From Motacilla alba alba (taxonomy: Eukaryota > Chordata > Aves > Passeriformes > Motacillidae): DNA of 64,000 bases. Shown in pieces: positions 49,051-61,843 of this stretch. How positions within the stretch are numbered: position 1 is the first letter of the stretch; each line of letters starts with the position of its first letter. Under the pieces are notes generated by a model. That model saw only the letters and a list, made by a program, of their open reading frames with translations. It did no database searches and had not been told where the DNA came from. The stretch is taken from NCBI RefSeq assembly GCF_015832195.1, contig NC_052027.1, positions 5,968,649 to 6,032,648 on the forward strand, written 5' to 3'. The translations under genes were made by a program, and so were the position numbers.

Positions 49051-49210
49051 GAAAGCGAACAGCTTTTCCTTGTGCCCTGGAAAAAAAATTAAATCCTGAG
49101 GGAAAAAGAGCCCTGAAATCGAGTTTTTTTTTCTCAATTGATGTTGATGTCTAAAAGCTGAATTTTCTGTCTCCAGGATGAATTTTCTGCCCTTTTGTGA
49201 ACGTAACTGG

Positions 49211-49218
49211 TGACGTCA
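49211..49218. promoter_or_regulatory. Full palindromic CRE (CREB/ATF site)
   Basis: TGACGTCA is the perfect 8-bp cAMP-response element. It lies about 485 bp upstream of the SLC25A26 start codon, just outside the CpG island. A full CRE near a promoter is often functional, but one 8-bp match is not proof. Confidence 0.45.
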
Positions 49219-50597
49219 GAAAACTTCTACAATAAAACTTTGTGTTTCCAGCATTGAGTAGATCATGTTACCCAAATCAATATGCATAAGGCAGGTGGAG
49301 AATATCTATTAGATAGGCGAGTTCATGTAAATTTTATCATATAATAGATGTCACATTTTACCCCTTGGGGTGCTCGATTTGTGGGAACTTCCATCTTGCA
49401 CTGAGTGCAAAATAAACAATGTTTCCTTTAAAAATTAAAGTGTTTCTGTGTTTAGAGAGCTGCTAAAATCGGCAGCAGGGTCTGTAGCACAGAGCCTGGT
49501 GCCCTGGTCCTCACACGCCCATGGGTGTTCCCCCAGGGAGGTTCCAACCAGGAATGTTCAGGAATTCCGACCAGGAATGAGCTGCCAGAGCAGTGCACAG
49601 CATCAGCAATAAACCCTCCTGGCCAGGGGCATCACCCCTGCCTCTTCTCAAAGCTCTGCTGGCTCTCCTGGAATGGAAAATGCCATTTTTCACCCCTATC
49701 CCAAAGGCTTTTACATTTTGTGTTTGTGTCCTGCTGGCTCTCCCCCTTTCTACAAAAGGCATTCAATTAATCAGTGGTTCCAAAAGCTGCAGAGAGGATT
49801 TTGGCACAGAGTCCTCACACAATCCTCACCCAGCAGGAAACCACACTTGGAATTACTGGAAATGTGATGCTAGAGGAGGAAAAAGGGTGAATGTTGGACA
49901 GCACTGCAGCGTGTGCAGAACCAGAAAATTCAGGCAGGCTCCAATTCCAAGACTTCCTTGGCTGCAGGCATGTCTCTTGGGATGAGTTTTGGATGTGGCG
50001 TTTTGGATGCTGGGAGTCTGATGATGCCTCCCATCCAGCTCAGCTGCTCTCCATAAGGCTGCTCAGGGTGTTTGCAGGTGGGAAGCACTGTGCAGACTTG
50101 GGCTGTAACATCTGCCCACAGCAAGCACAGGGACTGCCACTAAAGTGCCATTGCCAGCTCCAGCAAATTCATTACAGCTCTCCTACAACACTGATTTTTT
50201 TTCTGAGCTGCCTCAGTCGCTGGAGACAGGTGATGTTAGAGCAGTCTTCATTTCATTTAGTCTTCATTTTCATTTTGAGTGAAAAGCTCGAGGCTCTACA
50301 GGCAAAAATGTAAAGAACCCAAGCATGTTGCATTTCTCAGCCTCCTTAGATTTTTAAGGCAGCTCCTTGGTTTTTGTCTCTAACTTACAATTTTTACAGT
50401 AGTCTGGGTGGGTTATCACTACTTTGCTTTAGTTTGGGCTGTATTGTGCTTATTAAGAAGCATTTGTTTGTTTCATATCAGGAATGATCAAACAAGTGGG
50501 CTCCTTTGGCAGTCCTACCACACCCATCCCCTGTATGGATGTCTGAGCACCTGAAGTCTAAGGCAGGCTGGTTTGCTGTCCTAGGAATTAATTCCTG

Positions 50598-50671
50598 AAA
50601 ATTCCCATGGCACGGGGGTTAGAACTAGATATTTAAGGTCTCTTCCAACCCAAACCATTCTGTGATTCTAC
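50598..50671 (+). mobile_element. CR1 LINE 3' end, short fragment
   Basis: Sense-oriented CR1 terminus with GGGGTTAGAACTAGATATTT, TCTCTTCCAACCCAAACC and TTCTGTGATTCTA, lying upstream of SLC25A26. Confidence 0.88.
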
Positions 50672-50874
50672 AAAAACTTTGATCCTGGTTTCTGGAAGAA
50701 GCAGGAGCCCCAGTTCCATGTTCCAGCTGTAATATAGGGATGACTGGACTGTGAGCAGTTATTACAGTAACACCCGTCACAGCACCTGGCTCTCTGAAAG
50801 AGCCCTGCTATTTACACAGAAATAAAAAGAATCTGAAATCTACCATTTCCAGATGGTTTTCTGTTGAGTGGCTA

Positions 50875-51458
50875 AATAAACTCAAAAGCTGAAAGCTCCT
50901 CACTTTCCTGGTCCATGTCTGTCATTAAATAAAGCACATTGGAACCATATTGAGGGAAAAAATCAGACATCTGCAGTAAATGAAGCAGGCTTTTGGACTC
51001 ACTGCTATCCCCCAGAACCCAGCCATGGCAGCACTTAAAACAAGACCTTTTTACCCCCACGTGCCCAGGAGGTTTCTTGATGTAAAGGTTCTTGGGGTCA
51101 TAGCAAGCATTCTTCACATTGCTCAGTGCAAAGCTTTCAGATACACTCCGTGGCACTGACTCCTTTATTTATCACCTTCTGTCAGGAGAGCTGCTGCTGC
51201 ATCAGAGAGGTCACAACCTTCTCTTCTTCCAAGCCACTGTCCTGTCTTAAATGAACAAGTTCTGCCTAATGCCATAGGCCAGACATCAATCTTTGTGCCA
51301 AGTCCTTCAGTGGACTCCCCCCGGGCTTGAAAAGTAAATTGAGTGAAGAAGGAGATCTTGTTTCTCACATCTTTTCTTCCCTGCAAGAAAATGCTGTGGG
51401 TGCTCTCCAGCATTGCTCCACTGTGAGGGAAGGAGATGGGCCCAGCAGAACCTTGCAC
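50875..51458 (-). other. Two adjacent minus-strand open frames, unknown
   Basis: Frame 1 (51458 to 51165) and frame 2 (from about 51168 to the stop near 50875) abut with a one-step frame change. Their translations are of mixed, protein-like composition, for example KDVRNKISFFTQFTFQARG in the first and VKNACYDPKNLYIKKPPG in the second. The first contains a possible acceptor TTCTTGCAG at about 51383. I recognise no family. They could be remains of a retrocopy, exons of an unknown gene, or chance. The lack of a clear start or poly(A) tail argues against an intact gene. Confidence 0.2.
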
Positions 51459-52235
51459 AGGTAGTGCCTGACTGCTCCTGAACTGCAGATGCTCATGGTC
51501 AACCCTATTTTCAGGTTCTGGAGCTCAGGGGCTTGGAGGGCAAGCTGGGGAGGCTGAGGAGCAGCCACATGGGGCTTGTACCAGGCACTGCAGGGGCAAT
51601 ACCCTGAAGCAGAGGAGAGAACAGACATTTGTGTTCATCCTGCTGCAAATGTAGGTTCTGCCAGCACCACAGCAGCTTGCTGGCCAAATTTTTTTTTGCT
51701 CAGCCCCTTCTTTCATCTTCTTTTTTTGTTCCCTGCTCTTCTTTCTCTGCCCAACCTGGCTGCAGGTTGGTAAGAATGCTTTTAAAAATGGCCATTATGC
51801 CTACATCTCACCTGCTTCCCTCAGCCTTTGCAGCACGTGACAACCTTGGTAAGAGACAAAAAGCCTTTTAATTGTGGTAGGAAAAGGAACGTACTGCATC
51901 TCTGGATGCACTGAGTGGGATATGAGCTGCCAGCAACACAGCAACCCTCTAGCTTATGTTCTGCAGAAAAAGAGACTGCAGGGAGTGAGTACCAGCCACT
52001 CATGGCTCCTCTTTGTCAGGGCTACTAAAGCACTTATTTTGCATTGATTTCACATTTATCCTTCTACTAGTACAACAATGCACCTGCGCAGAAATGCCTG
52101 AATGTGTGGATCAGTGAATATGTAAGCATGGTATATTCTTTGTGTGTATTTCCTCCCCACTCTCTGGCTGCTGTTGGATATCTGACACCAGCAGCAGAAG
52201 ATTTATTGATCTGGTCATAACATATTAAGGCTGCT

Positions 52236-52363
52236 GAAGAGCAGATGTTAAAAACAGACTTCTTGGCATATATCAGCCCCCGGTGGTATTGGTCTCACAC
52301 ATGTTCCAGTTTATTTATTGAAGCAATTGCTCTTCTCATTCTCTTCATTATCTTCCTTCTGGG
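52236..52363 (+). other. Candidate exon encoding a transmembrane segment
   Basis: After GAAGAGCAG an ATG opens a frame whose first 40 codons include ISPRWYWSHTCSSLF followed by IEAIALLILFIIFLLG, a convincing single membrane span. A possible donor, CTGG/GTAATT, follows at about 52364; unspliced, the frame continues to a stop near 52466. I recognise no family. Its phase out (1) does not fit the phase into the candidate at 55308, so the two cannot be joined directly. A/T-rich sequence can encode such hydrophobic runs by chance. Confidence 0.2.
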
Positions 52364-54506
52364 TAATTCAGGCACACCAGAGTCAACCCCTTCCAGTCAG
52401 TCAATCCTTCTTGGATCACCGTTTTTGCTTCAGCTTGGGCAACATCCGACAACTTTTCCTTCCTGAGAAGGAAAAGCCCATCCCACTGTTCATAAAAACA
52501 GTTATCAGCTGCAAAAATTTATGCTGGCATAAATACAGTGAAAATAAAGACTCAGGGATCCCCTTAATTTGATAATAAGCAGGTGCATAATGGGGCCAGG
52601 GAAGCCATCTGAAAGGGGAACTTCAGTGGTACGACCACATACAGCACCCAAGAGGCTGTGATGAACCACAGGAGCATATATCATGGCAGATGAGGAACAA
52701 AACACAGCCCTTTGACCATAAAAATGTTGTTTTTCCCATTTTATTACAAACAGCCACAGACCTGTGAAATTCATGCAGAGCAAAGGGTTCTTCCTGTGCA
52801 GGGGAGCAGCGTGGCTCTGTGCACCAGAAAGGTGACCCTGGTCCTTCTCCAGGAGACAGCCTTGCCACCAGCCTCCTTAAACACCCGGTGTGCACACGCT
52901 AAGGTGAGGGCTCCCTCCAGACCCTTGCAGCAGCACAGGTGTTTATTCTGCAGCTTATTTGTGCCAGGGATAGAGCAGCAGTGCTCCTGGCCACAGCTTT
53001 GGTGTAGTAAAATCCAGAGGCCCCCTGACACCAGGGTTCTGGCATGAGGAAGCAGAGTCCTGGTCCCAGCAATTCCTCTCAGAACTGGTTATGTCCTCCA
53101 GCTGCCACCCCAGTGCCCCATGGCCCCTCTGTGTGCTCAGCAGCTTTGCTGCAAACCTCTGCCCACATGCTTCTGGAGCTGCCTGCTTCAGAAAAATGAA
53201 AATTAACTAAATATTTTCCTAATATGTAGCCAGCAGTGGACAGCTGGACCTGGATGGGCAGGAATTTTTCCAGCTCTCCTAATTTTGTCAGTCTTCCTTT
53301 TCTTGCCTTAACCCTCATGCAAACTACAGGCAAGGCTGGTTTAATCTGGATTTTAGGTGATTTTTTGTCACTCATATGCCATTAGCTCCCCCTTATGCTT
53401 ACAGTAGCATTCCCTGTTCTTAAGTCTGGCAAGGTTTAGAAATTCTGCTGAAATAATAATTGCAGTAAATTTTTATGGAAACAGATGGGGCAACCAGACA
53501 GCCATAAATTTAATAACTCCTTTGAGTACTTAGCAGCAGAAATGCGAGTCCCCAAATTCATTAAGAAAAGAAGTGATTAATGATGATATAGATTTTGCAT
53601 AATGATAGAAAGCCTTAAAATGTACAACTTTTGAATGCTCTTCATTCATTCTGCCTTATTGGCTGCCTGGACAATTGAAGATGAAAGGCTTGGGAAAGAC
53701 AGAAAACACACATTTAAACTACTGGGTAAAGTGAGTAAAATAATGATCCAGTGGCAATGCAGTGACCTTTGCACATGAACATGTCTTTCAGACTCTCTGC
53801 TGTTAGTCTTACAGCACAGCTGAGTTAATCTAATATTTCCCTTTTAGCTCATAAGAGAAATGAAGGAAAATCTTAATTATGCCTGTAGTTGTGGTTATAA
53901 TCCAACCCCCTGACACAGGAATTACATCTGTTCTCAACTCATTTTGTGGGCCAATGCAATGACTTAGTTGACTCAGGAAGCAGAGCTAAGAAAAAGTTTA
54001 CAACAGAATGGCCCTAAGCTCCTCAAATAATTGTGCATTTCCATCTTGTCCCAGAGAAGCCTCCCTGATATTCCCATAGAGTGCCTGGAACCAGGAAACA
54101 CGGTTTCTTCAGCCACTGCTTTGCTTCAGTCATTCTGGTGATTTAGGTCCTTCTCTTTAAAAAAGAGTAGTAACAGACCTGGTCTCTTCCCAAGGTCTGG
54201 AGTTAGTGAAATGTCAGGTGGGTTGTCCCTCCTAGAAGTGTGGATGTAACATTAGTGCTGGACCTCCTTTCCCTCCCATCCCAGCCAGTCTGGGCCAGCA
54301 CAAGATCAAGGCCATCCTGGCACACACTCAGCATGACCCCTTGGGCTATTTGGGTGGACCTTTGTAAGAAAAGACTCAAGTAGAAGAGGATTTTCTTGAC
54401 TTTCATGGGTTTGGAGAGCTGGACTCCTCCCTGTTCCATGGGGCTGGATGAGTCCTCCACGCCAATGATGTGGCCCAGCTGTGCTTTGCAGAGATGGTGG
54501 CCCTGA

Positions 54507-54550
54507 CTCCTGGGAGAGGTTTGTGGCTCCTGGGAGAGGTTTGTGGCTCC
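54507..54550 (+). repeat. 20-bp tandem duplication
   Basis: The unit CTCCTGGGAGAGGTTTGTGG occurs twice in perfect tandem plus a third partial CTCC. It is upstream of SLC25A26 and not in a recognised gene. Confidence 0.92.
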
Positions 54551-55307
54551 AGCTTGAGGGTGACCCTCACCTCCACTGCTCACCTCCATCATCCTCCTGG
54601 CAGAAACAAACTGCAATTGTTTCTGGACAGACAAGGAGCAGTATTTTTAAAGATTAGTTCATTGGCAGCTGTTTGCTCAGCTCAAGAGTTTCTATCAGCT
54701 GAATCCCATGCCCAGCTCCCAGGAACTGGATGGAAAGTGCTTGGAGTGATATATAGAACAGCCACGATGGCTGAAACAATGCACCTATTGGGAGATGTCA
54801 CTCAAGAAAGGAGCTAAGGGGTTTATTTGAACAGCTGAATGTTGGCATGCAAACTACAGCTATCTTTTTAATATAAACTGTAAAAATAATACAGTTTGCT
54901 TTAAGAAAAATGAGCTGTGTGATTGGCACCCTGTACTTGATATAATTTATTTTTAGTATCATCTAGTTCAAAGAAAAGAGCTTCTCAATCTGCTTAGGCT
55001 ACTCAGAGAAGGAGAAAGAAACCAAAGGACATGGGTGACAGGGTAGGGACAGGGAGCAGAGGGCTCGAGGGACCACAGACTCTCACAGCTGTTGGGGCTC
55101 ATGTTGACTGTCCCAGAACTCCTGCACATCCCTTTTTGCAGTCACTCCACACTGCTGTCCTGTAAGACCACCTGAAATCCTGCTCCATATTGCCTTCTAA
55201 AGAGCTGGGGACAGGATGGGCTGGATGGGGATGACAGAGGAGGTCAGCAGTGGGGAGGAAGGTTGTCTAACTTCAGTCTTCCTTTTCCATTTCCTGTTAA
55301 TTGCAAG

Positions 55308-55452
55308 TCAAACCCAAAGCAAAGCCCCCGGAGAGATGTGAAGCAGCAGCTCCAAAAGATCAGCGAGCGGGTCTTTGTCCACATCCAGCTGCATCAGTCA
55401 GGCTGTCCATACACCACCATCAATCCCAAACTGAACAGCTTTATTGGTACAG
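55308..55452 (+). other. Candidate coding exon of an unidentified plus-strand gene
   Basis: This 145-nt segment has a pyrimidine-rich acceptor ending TTGCAAG and a strong ACAG/GTGAGT donor. It is open throughout in one frame that looks protein-like: KISERVFVHIQLHQSGCPY followed by TTINPKLNSFIGT. Phase would be 0 in and 1 out. I do not recognise the protein. It lies 6.6 kb upstream of SLC25A26 on the opposite strand, in the direction where human has MAGI1, but it does not resemble the MAGI1 N-terminus as I recall it. It could be an exon of an unannotated gene, of a noncoding transcript, or chance. Confidence 0.35.
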
Positions 55453-58400
55453 GTGAGTGGCTTTTACAGCTCCTCTAACCCTTGCCAGAAGACTCACTCT
55501 CCAGTGTCTCCAGCAGGCTGAGATCTCAAAGAGAGAAGCCTGACCCCCTTGCTTGTTTTCTTTGACAGTGTGGAGCACAGCCCTTTGGTGAGAGGCAGCT
55601 GAGAGGTCCTTCCCAGGACCAGCGGAAGGAGCCTGGTGACAAGAAATTTTTATTTACCTTCCAGTGACTTTCCAGGGCCCTTTTCCTTTTCCTTCTGTTT
55701 TGTGGAGAGAAACTTGCCAATTCTTCTCCTCTCAGCAGGATTATCAGAGCTGGCTTCCGATGTGAAGGTTCCCATTGCTGGAAGTTTCTGACGGCCCCTG
55801 CCTACGGTGCCATTGTTGCCACTCCCAGCTGATAACCTCTCAGCAGTTATCTAAGGGAAACAAAAAGCTCTGGGAACAGGGGCTCTGTACGTGGGCAAGG
55901 AGCAGCACATGACATGTGAATTTGCCAGATGTTACCACTCTGAATCTTACTAAAATATGCCCTGGCCACGGCTGCTTTATCTGTGTGGAAGGAGTTGGGA
56001 GATAAGAGGTGATTTTACTGACAGTGCTGGAATGGCCTGACCAGGCAGCCTGGGAGCAGCTCCCTGACACAGCAGCACAATTCCTTGCAAATGTGCCAAA
56101 TGTTGGGTTTTGTGTGGTCCTGACCACTGTTTCATTTGACAGTATCCTTCCTTCATGCTTATTCAGACTGAGATTGTTTTCCAGAAAATTACATCATCTT
56201 CCAATGTGTACATTTGGTTTCTAAAGGGCCTTGACTTTCTCTGCAGCTCAGTTGATGCCTCAAGGCCTGTTTTAATGCTCTTCTGACAGCGTCTTGTGTT
56301 TGTCTGATTGGAAATATTCCAGGTAATTAAAAAAATTACACACCAACTGCTGCTTAAAAATCTATTGTGTGCATATTGATTTTGCATATTTTGGCTTTGG
56401 AGGAGGCTGTTTCAATTCTCTATCCCCCCTTTCTGAATCTCCCATGTCAAGACTGGAGCCCAAGCTCTTCTGAAGCCTGCAAAGCCAGAGAGTGCCCTTA
56501 AGTGAAACCTGTTTATTCCTTATTGCCTTTTATTCTTTACAGAAAACAATATGGGGAGGCTGTGCCAGAAATACAGATACTGTAATTATTATTTTTTTTA
56601 TTCCAGAGTATGCACAGGAACTTGTTATTTTTAAGCCTGGTCATCCCTGCACCTTGCAGTGCCTTAATTTGGAAGTTCACACTTGAAAGGAGAGAGAATT
56701 GCATCCATACTCATTGTCTGTCCTTGTCACGGGCTGCACTGATGAGCTCTAATCACACACGTGAGTCCAGAACAGGGAGAGGAGGCATTTCTCTGTGCAT
56801 AGAATAATCAACTCTGAGTTAAATGCGGTGCTTGAAAGTGATTTGTATCCATCCTCACCCCCACCTCCTCAGTCTAATTAACTCCTCTAATAGAATTAAT
56901 CAGCACACTAAATACGGGACTCACTAACGGCTGAAAAAACCACACCACTATCTATTCCAAAATACAATTACACTGACAAACTCAATTACATGCCTCAGTC
57001 ACTTCTGAAATTACTCACCAGTATTGGACTGTGCACAGTTTAAGTTTCATTGTTGAAAGAAATCATAAACACTTTCTAAATTGTACAATGTTTACAGAAA
57101 TACACAGAAGCACAGCTTTTATTACCCATGTGGCAAAATTAATTTGACACATTGAAAGCAAATGAATAGAGCTGGAGGACTTTATTCAGGCAGTATTCTT
57201 CCCACTGATAGAATTTACACTGGAGGAACATCTAACACATTAACCTTATTAAACTCTGATGTAGGTAAACAGCATTTCAAAGGGAATGAGAAAGGATCCA
57301 AATCAAAATCCTTATTGCATTTGAATGAGAAACATCCAATTCTGCATTTCTAACTGTTCTTTTAGTTTACAACCCCCTTTCACTAAAGTAGGCTTTTGCT
57401 CTGGAAGCTTTTGCAGCAGAAGCAGTCCACAATATGCAGTAATGATTCTGGGTTTGGTCTTTTAAATCTGTGGTGAACTCTACAGCTGAAAATAAACTCC
57501 CATCAGACTTGGTTATATGAGTTTAGGTTAATTTGCAAGTCAAGAGAGGAAGATAAATGTTGCTTGTGTTTTTAATAACCCAAGTTTATCTAAGTTCATC
57601 TTGATCTGAAGATACAGAAAGTCTTCCTGAACTTTTTGTCTGGTTCTATGCAGCACCTGCTTCTCAATTTAGTTTATTCTCAAACTGTGATACCAGTCAA
57701 ACAGTAACATTTCTCACAGAAGGGACAGAGCTGCTCTTGCTTACAACTGGGCACAAGCAGATAAAACTTTGAGCTCCAGGCTGACAAAGTCTGTGTTGAA
57801 CTTGAAATACTCTGACTGAAAAAAACATCCTCCTATCCTTAGCAAGAACCCACATCCATGCAGAACCAGTACAACAAACTGGTTTTAAGCCTAAAAATTG
57901 CATTGGCACTTGCCTAGTAGGAAATTCTCAGGTCAGTAGAGTAGGTTCAAAATTCCTTTGAAAAAAGAGAGTCCAGCACTTTGAAGAGTTCTTCAAGAAG
58001 GCAAGGAACATCCTGCTGGGTCTCACTTCCTGCTGAACCTGAGACACAGATCCTGTCAAGGGAAGAGGGATCAGAACTCTCAGTTCCAATCAAAAAAGTG
58101 GATGAGTTGAGCAGATCTGTCCAGAGACCCAACACCTGCCCACAGGGATGGAGAGGCACTGGGATGGCTCTGGGAAGATGTGCTTTTATGGATGGATCAC
58201 ACATAGTGTGCTCTGCCAATGTCCATCCTTGTGGGCTCCCCCATCCACTCATTCCGTCCCCTCCTCTTAACCAGGGGAGAAACCAAAACAGAGGAAAGGA
58301 AGATTGTTCAGTGCCAAATGATGATTGGCCCATGTTGGTGAGAAACCCTTTCTCCTTCCACTTTCCTTAAAAATTATGAATTCTTATCATATGCTGGGAC

Positions 58401-58473
58401 AGTAACATTCGAGGAGCAGGACAACAGAACAGAAAGGTTCCCCAGAAAAACTAATTCCATATCTTCTGGACGT

Positions 58474-58507
58474 ATATAACAAATATTCTGGGGAATATTT
58501 GTTATAT
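58474..58507. repeat. Perfect 15-bp inverted repeat
   Basis: Arms ATATAACAAATATTC (58474-58488) and GAATATTTGTTATAT (58493-58507) are exact complements around a 4-nt TGGG loop. It could extrude as a cruciform or fold as an RNA hairpin. It is too short for a typical microRNA precursor. Confidence 0.93.
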
Positions 58508-60558
58508 TTTGGCTTTTTGCCATGCCCATTTATTTCACAGCATTCCAGTCATCCCTGTCCATAGTCCCTGCTGGTGTTCCTTTTATGAGCAGCCAGGCAA
58601 TTCACACCCTCCACTCCCTTCCTCTCCTTTAGATGGTTAAAGGTTGTTTCAAGCAGAGTATTAAACCAGATTTTATTCTAATCCACATGTTTGCAGCTCC
58701 ATAGCCATTCCTGTCAGAAGTGCTGTGACACAAGCACACAGTTTCACAGCTGAAGATGCATGTTGGGATAAAGATAAATTCATGGTATGAAACTGGGGCC
58801 TCAAACAAAGGGCTTCTTATGCTGGAACTCAAGAATAAGACTCACTTTGTGAATTAATAGATTTTATACTTTCATCTGTGGAATATCATCCATCAAACTA
58901 AAACCTTTCAGAAAGGCTGGAGCTATTCCACATCCAGGCACCTTCTTTATTAGTTCTGCACATTTCTGCAGTCACCAGTGCTGCATTGGGTGACACTTGC
59001 AAAGGATTACAGACCTGATACGATATTAGATAAAAATTACAAGTGAGAAGCTATTTTATTGCTATTTATTTTCATCAGCAGAGCATCCGTCTCCCAAATG
59101 CCATTCTAGTTTGGTTGATATTGACTTTTCAGGCTGCTGAGAAGTTTTGTAATTCTTCTTTGTTCATAGTTTATGTATAGAAATCAATACTAGTTTGCAA
59201 TTTGTTGAAACTGAAATGGTCACAGTAGGAGTAACATGTACCTGATTTTTCCTTGCATTCTATTCCCAGTCAGAATTGGATTAATTTTTCAGTCAATCTA
59301 TGATATCTGATAATTAAAAATGGTGATTTCCACATCTCACATGCACTTCTTATTAACCTCACAGTAAAACATTACTGAAAAAAGCAAGCAGGAACACAGC
59401 TGTGAATTTTCTTTAACATCACTGATGTCAGTGATTGAGATATCAACGGTCTGGGTTTCTTTTTTGATCAGCTTTTTTGCTCATACCACCAGAAATAGAG
59501 ATTTCACTGGTTTTCAGGTAGAGCAGTAATGATTAACTGCAAAATTATCAGACTCAAGATCTCTTTTTCTGGAAAAACAGTTGGAAATTGTTTACAGTTT
59601 TCAAATCTAACTGCAAAAAGTTTGGGTCAGAATAACATCACCACATCATCTCAAATTATTCACCTTAAATTTCGCGTTGCAGGGAGCAAACCGCGGTGAA
59701 ACAGCCGTGATTTGGTGTCAGGGCTGGAATGTTTCTGGACTGACACTACCATCTAGTGCCCCGACCACAGACTGCAGCTTCTCTGCGGGGAAAAACGCAC
59801 AACAAACGCACTTGGTTGTTCACTTCCATAATTACATTATCATAAATAATCCATCTCCCGAGACACATGTGCAAACAGTACAGGGAATGAAGGCCCCACA
59901 ATGCCAGCCTCCTTTTCTTCTTAAATTGTAATAAAAAAAGTCAGCTAGGCACACAATCCTGGGAGAAAAACCCATGAGCTGATTTGGTAATAGCTCTCAC
60001 AAGAAGACGAAGTGATGTGTTTGGTTTCCATACTTTTTTTCCCGAAGGTCCAGTAAAATTGAAAAGCACATTAATGCTCTTGTAGCACACCTGGGATATT
60101 CAGCAAAGCTGGCAGAGATGAAGTGTGGAGCCTCAGTGCCACGTGGCATCTCTTACTGCCTTAGGAGCATCTTTAGCTTTCCTGGGAGAGGCTCATGAGA
60201 GCTCTGCTGGACCAGCCACCCTTGAAGACATTTCACATTTCCTGGTGGGGGGCAGTGAGCATATTTAGAACCTCTCCAGGATGCCAGAAGAGGCAGCTTT
60301 CCTCTAAAATGGGTTTCCTGCATCAAAAGCTTCCTTGGAGCCCCAGCCCCAGAGTTTTCTGCCCTGTCTCCTTCAGCAAGGGGCAGATGACTTCAGCAAT
60401 ATCAGCCTAATTAAGCTACAGTCTTTGCCTGCTGGAAAAGTGAGTCCAAAGAGCTACCAAGTGAATTGCAAACCCTACAAAACTGCCTGAAGGGGAAGAG
60501 GACTCTGTTCTGGACTCTGTTCTGGAAAACATGCTGGAAGACATGAAACCCTGAATGC

Positions 60559-60596
60559 TTTTTTTTTTAAAAAAAAAAAAAAAAGAAAAAGAAAAG
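60559..60596 (+). repeat. T10/A16 low-complexity tract
   Basis: Ten T directly followed by sixteen A and A-rich sequence. It can fold on itself and may be an old retroposon junction or simple-sequence drift. Confidence 0.9.
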
Positions 60597-61843
60597 CCTT
60601 TTCCAGCTTTTGACTTTTATTACACTTTCCAAAACAATTTCAAGAAGTTCCCCCTCTGACCTATGAAAACTCCTGTGCCTAAATATGCTTTACAATCCTC
60701 CCATTCCCCCCACTTACAGTTTCAATGTGCTGTAACAGTATTTTCAACCAGAAAAATACTGCACTGGGGACTGCTGAGGCAGCTCTGCTTTACTGCAGAC
60801 ACTGAATGAGCTGTGACAGACTGCACCACACCAGGCTCATTATACACATCTTCCACTGAAACACTGCAGTTCAGAGCAAGCCTTTAACCTGCTGAGTGCC
60901 AAGAAGAGCCATTACATTGCTTGTGATACTGCAGCCAGAATAGCACCTTATTTCTTCAAATTATTGACACAATTTCACAATGCTGTTGTGACATCCTCGG
61001 GCTGAAGGTATCAATGCTCCTGAACTCTTTTTAGAGTACTAGCTTTTCATTTTCAGCACACTTAAAACATGCTTTCCAGTGGACTGTGAAGAAATCTCAG
61101 ACTTTTCCTGCAGCTCAGACATCCCAGCTGTAATCCCCAGCACATCTAATGGTGCTTCTCTGATAAAGTCCCTTGAAAATTAAAACTATGCAGTTATTTG
61201 GGCCAAAGTGCATTTTGTTACTCCAGGATGAAAGCTAAACAGTTCCTGCTATGGAGATGCAGGGGTAGAGCAAAGGTTGCTGGATTGCAGAGCCCTCTGC
61301 AGTGAGGGACAGGATGGAGACTGTTCCCAGTAGAAATCCCCTGTACTGGAGCCAGGGACAGACCTGGGCAGGAAACTGGGGCAGATCTCTGTGTGTCCCC
61401 ACAGGCCTGAGGGTGCCAATTGCCAGCCCAAGACTGCAGCAGGGTCAGAGAGCAGCAAAACTCTCTCATCAGCCAGCACTGAAGAGACTTTCCCCAGCAG
61501 AGAGGGACACGAGCAATGGCACACCTCACTCTGGTCTTGCCAGAAATGTGATCAGGACTGACGTGGAGGCAAGTCCTTCCCCCTAACATTAAAATGTCAT
61601 TGATGGCATCTAAACCTGATAGCTCTTTTCTCTCTCAATGTGAACTGTGTGGCAGCAGCCAAGGAATCCCTTTCAAAGGAAAGTAGTTGTATTGATTTAA
61701 GAAAAACCTTATTTGAGAGATTTGCCACCAACATTCTCCCTTGCTACAGATATCCACCAACCAGAAGATGAGTGACCATTCACAGCCTGTTGCCATCAGC
61801 ATGGGAGTGATATCAGTAGACTTCATCATGTCCTTTCTCTCTC

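Noticed and set aside
59744..59763. CCATCTAGTGCCCC resembling a CTCF site
   Set aside because: Two core mismatches, one at an important G; too weak to call.
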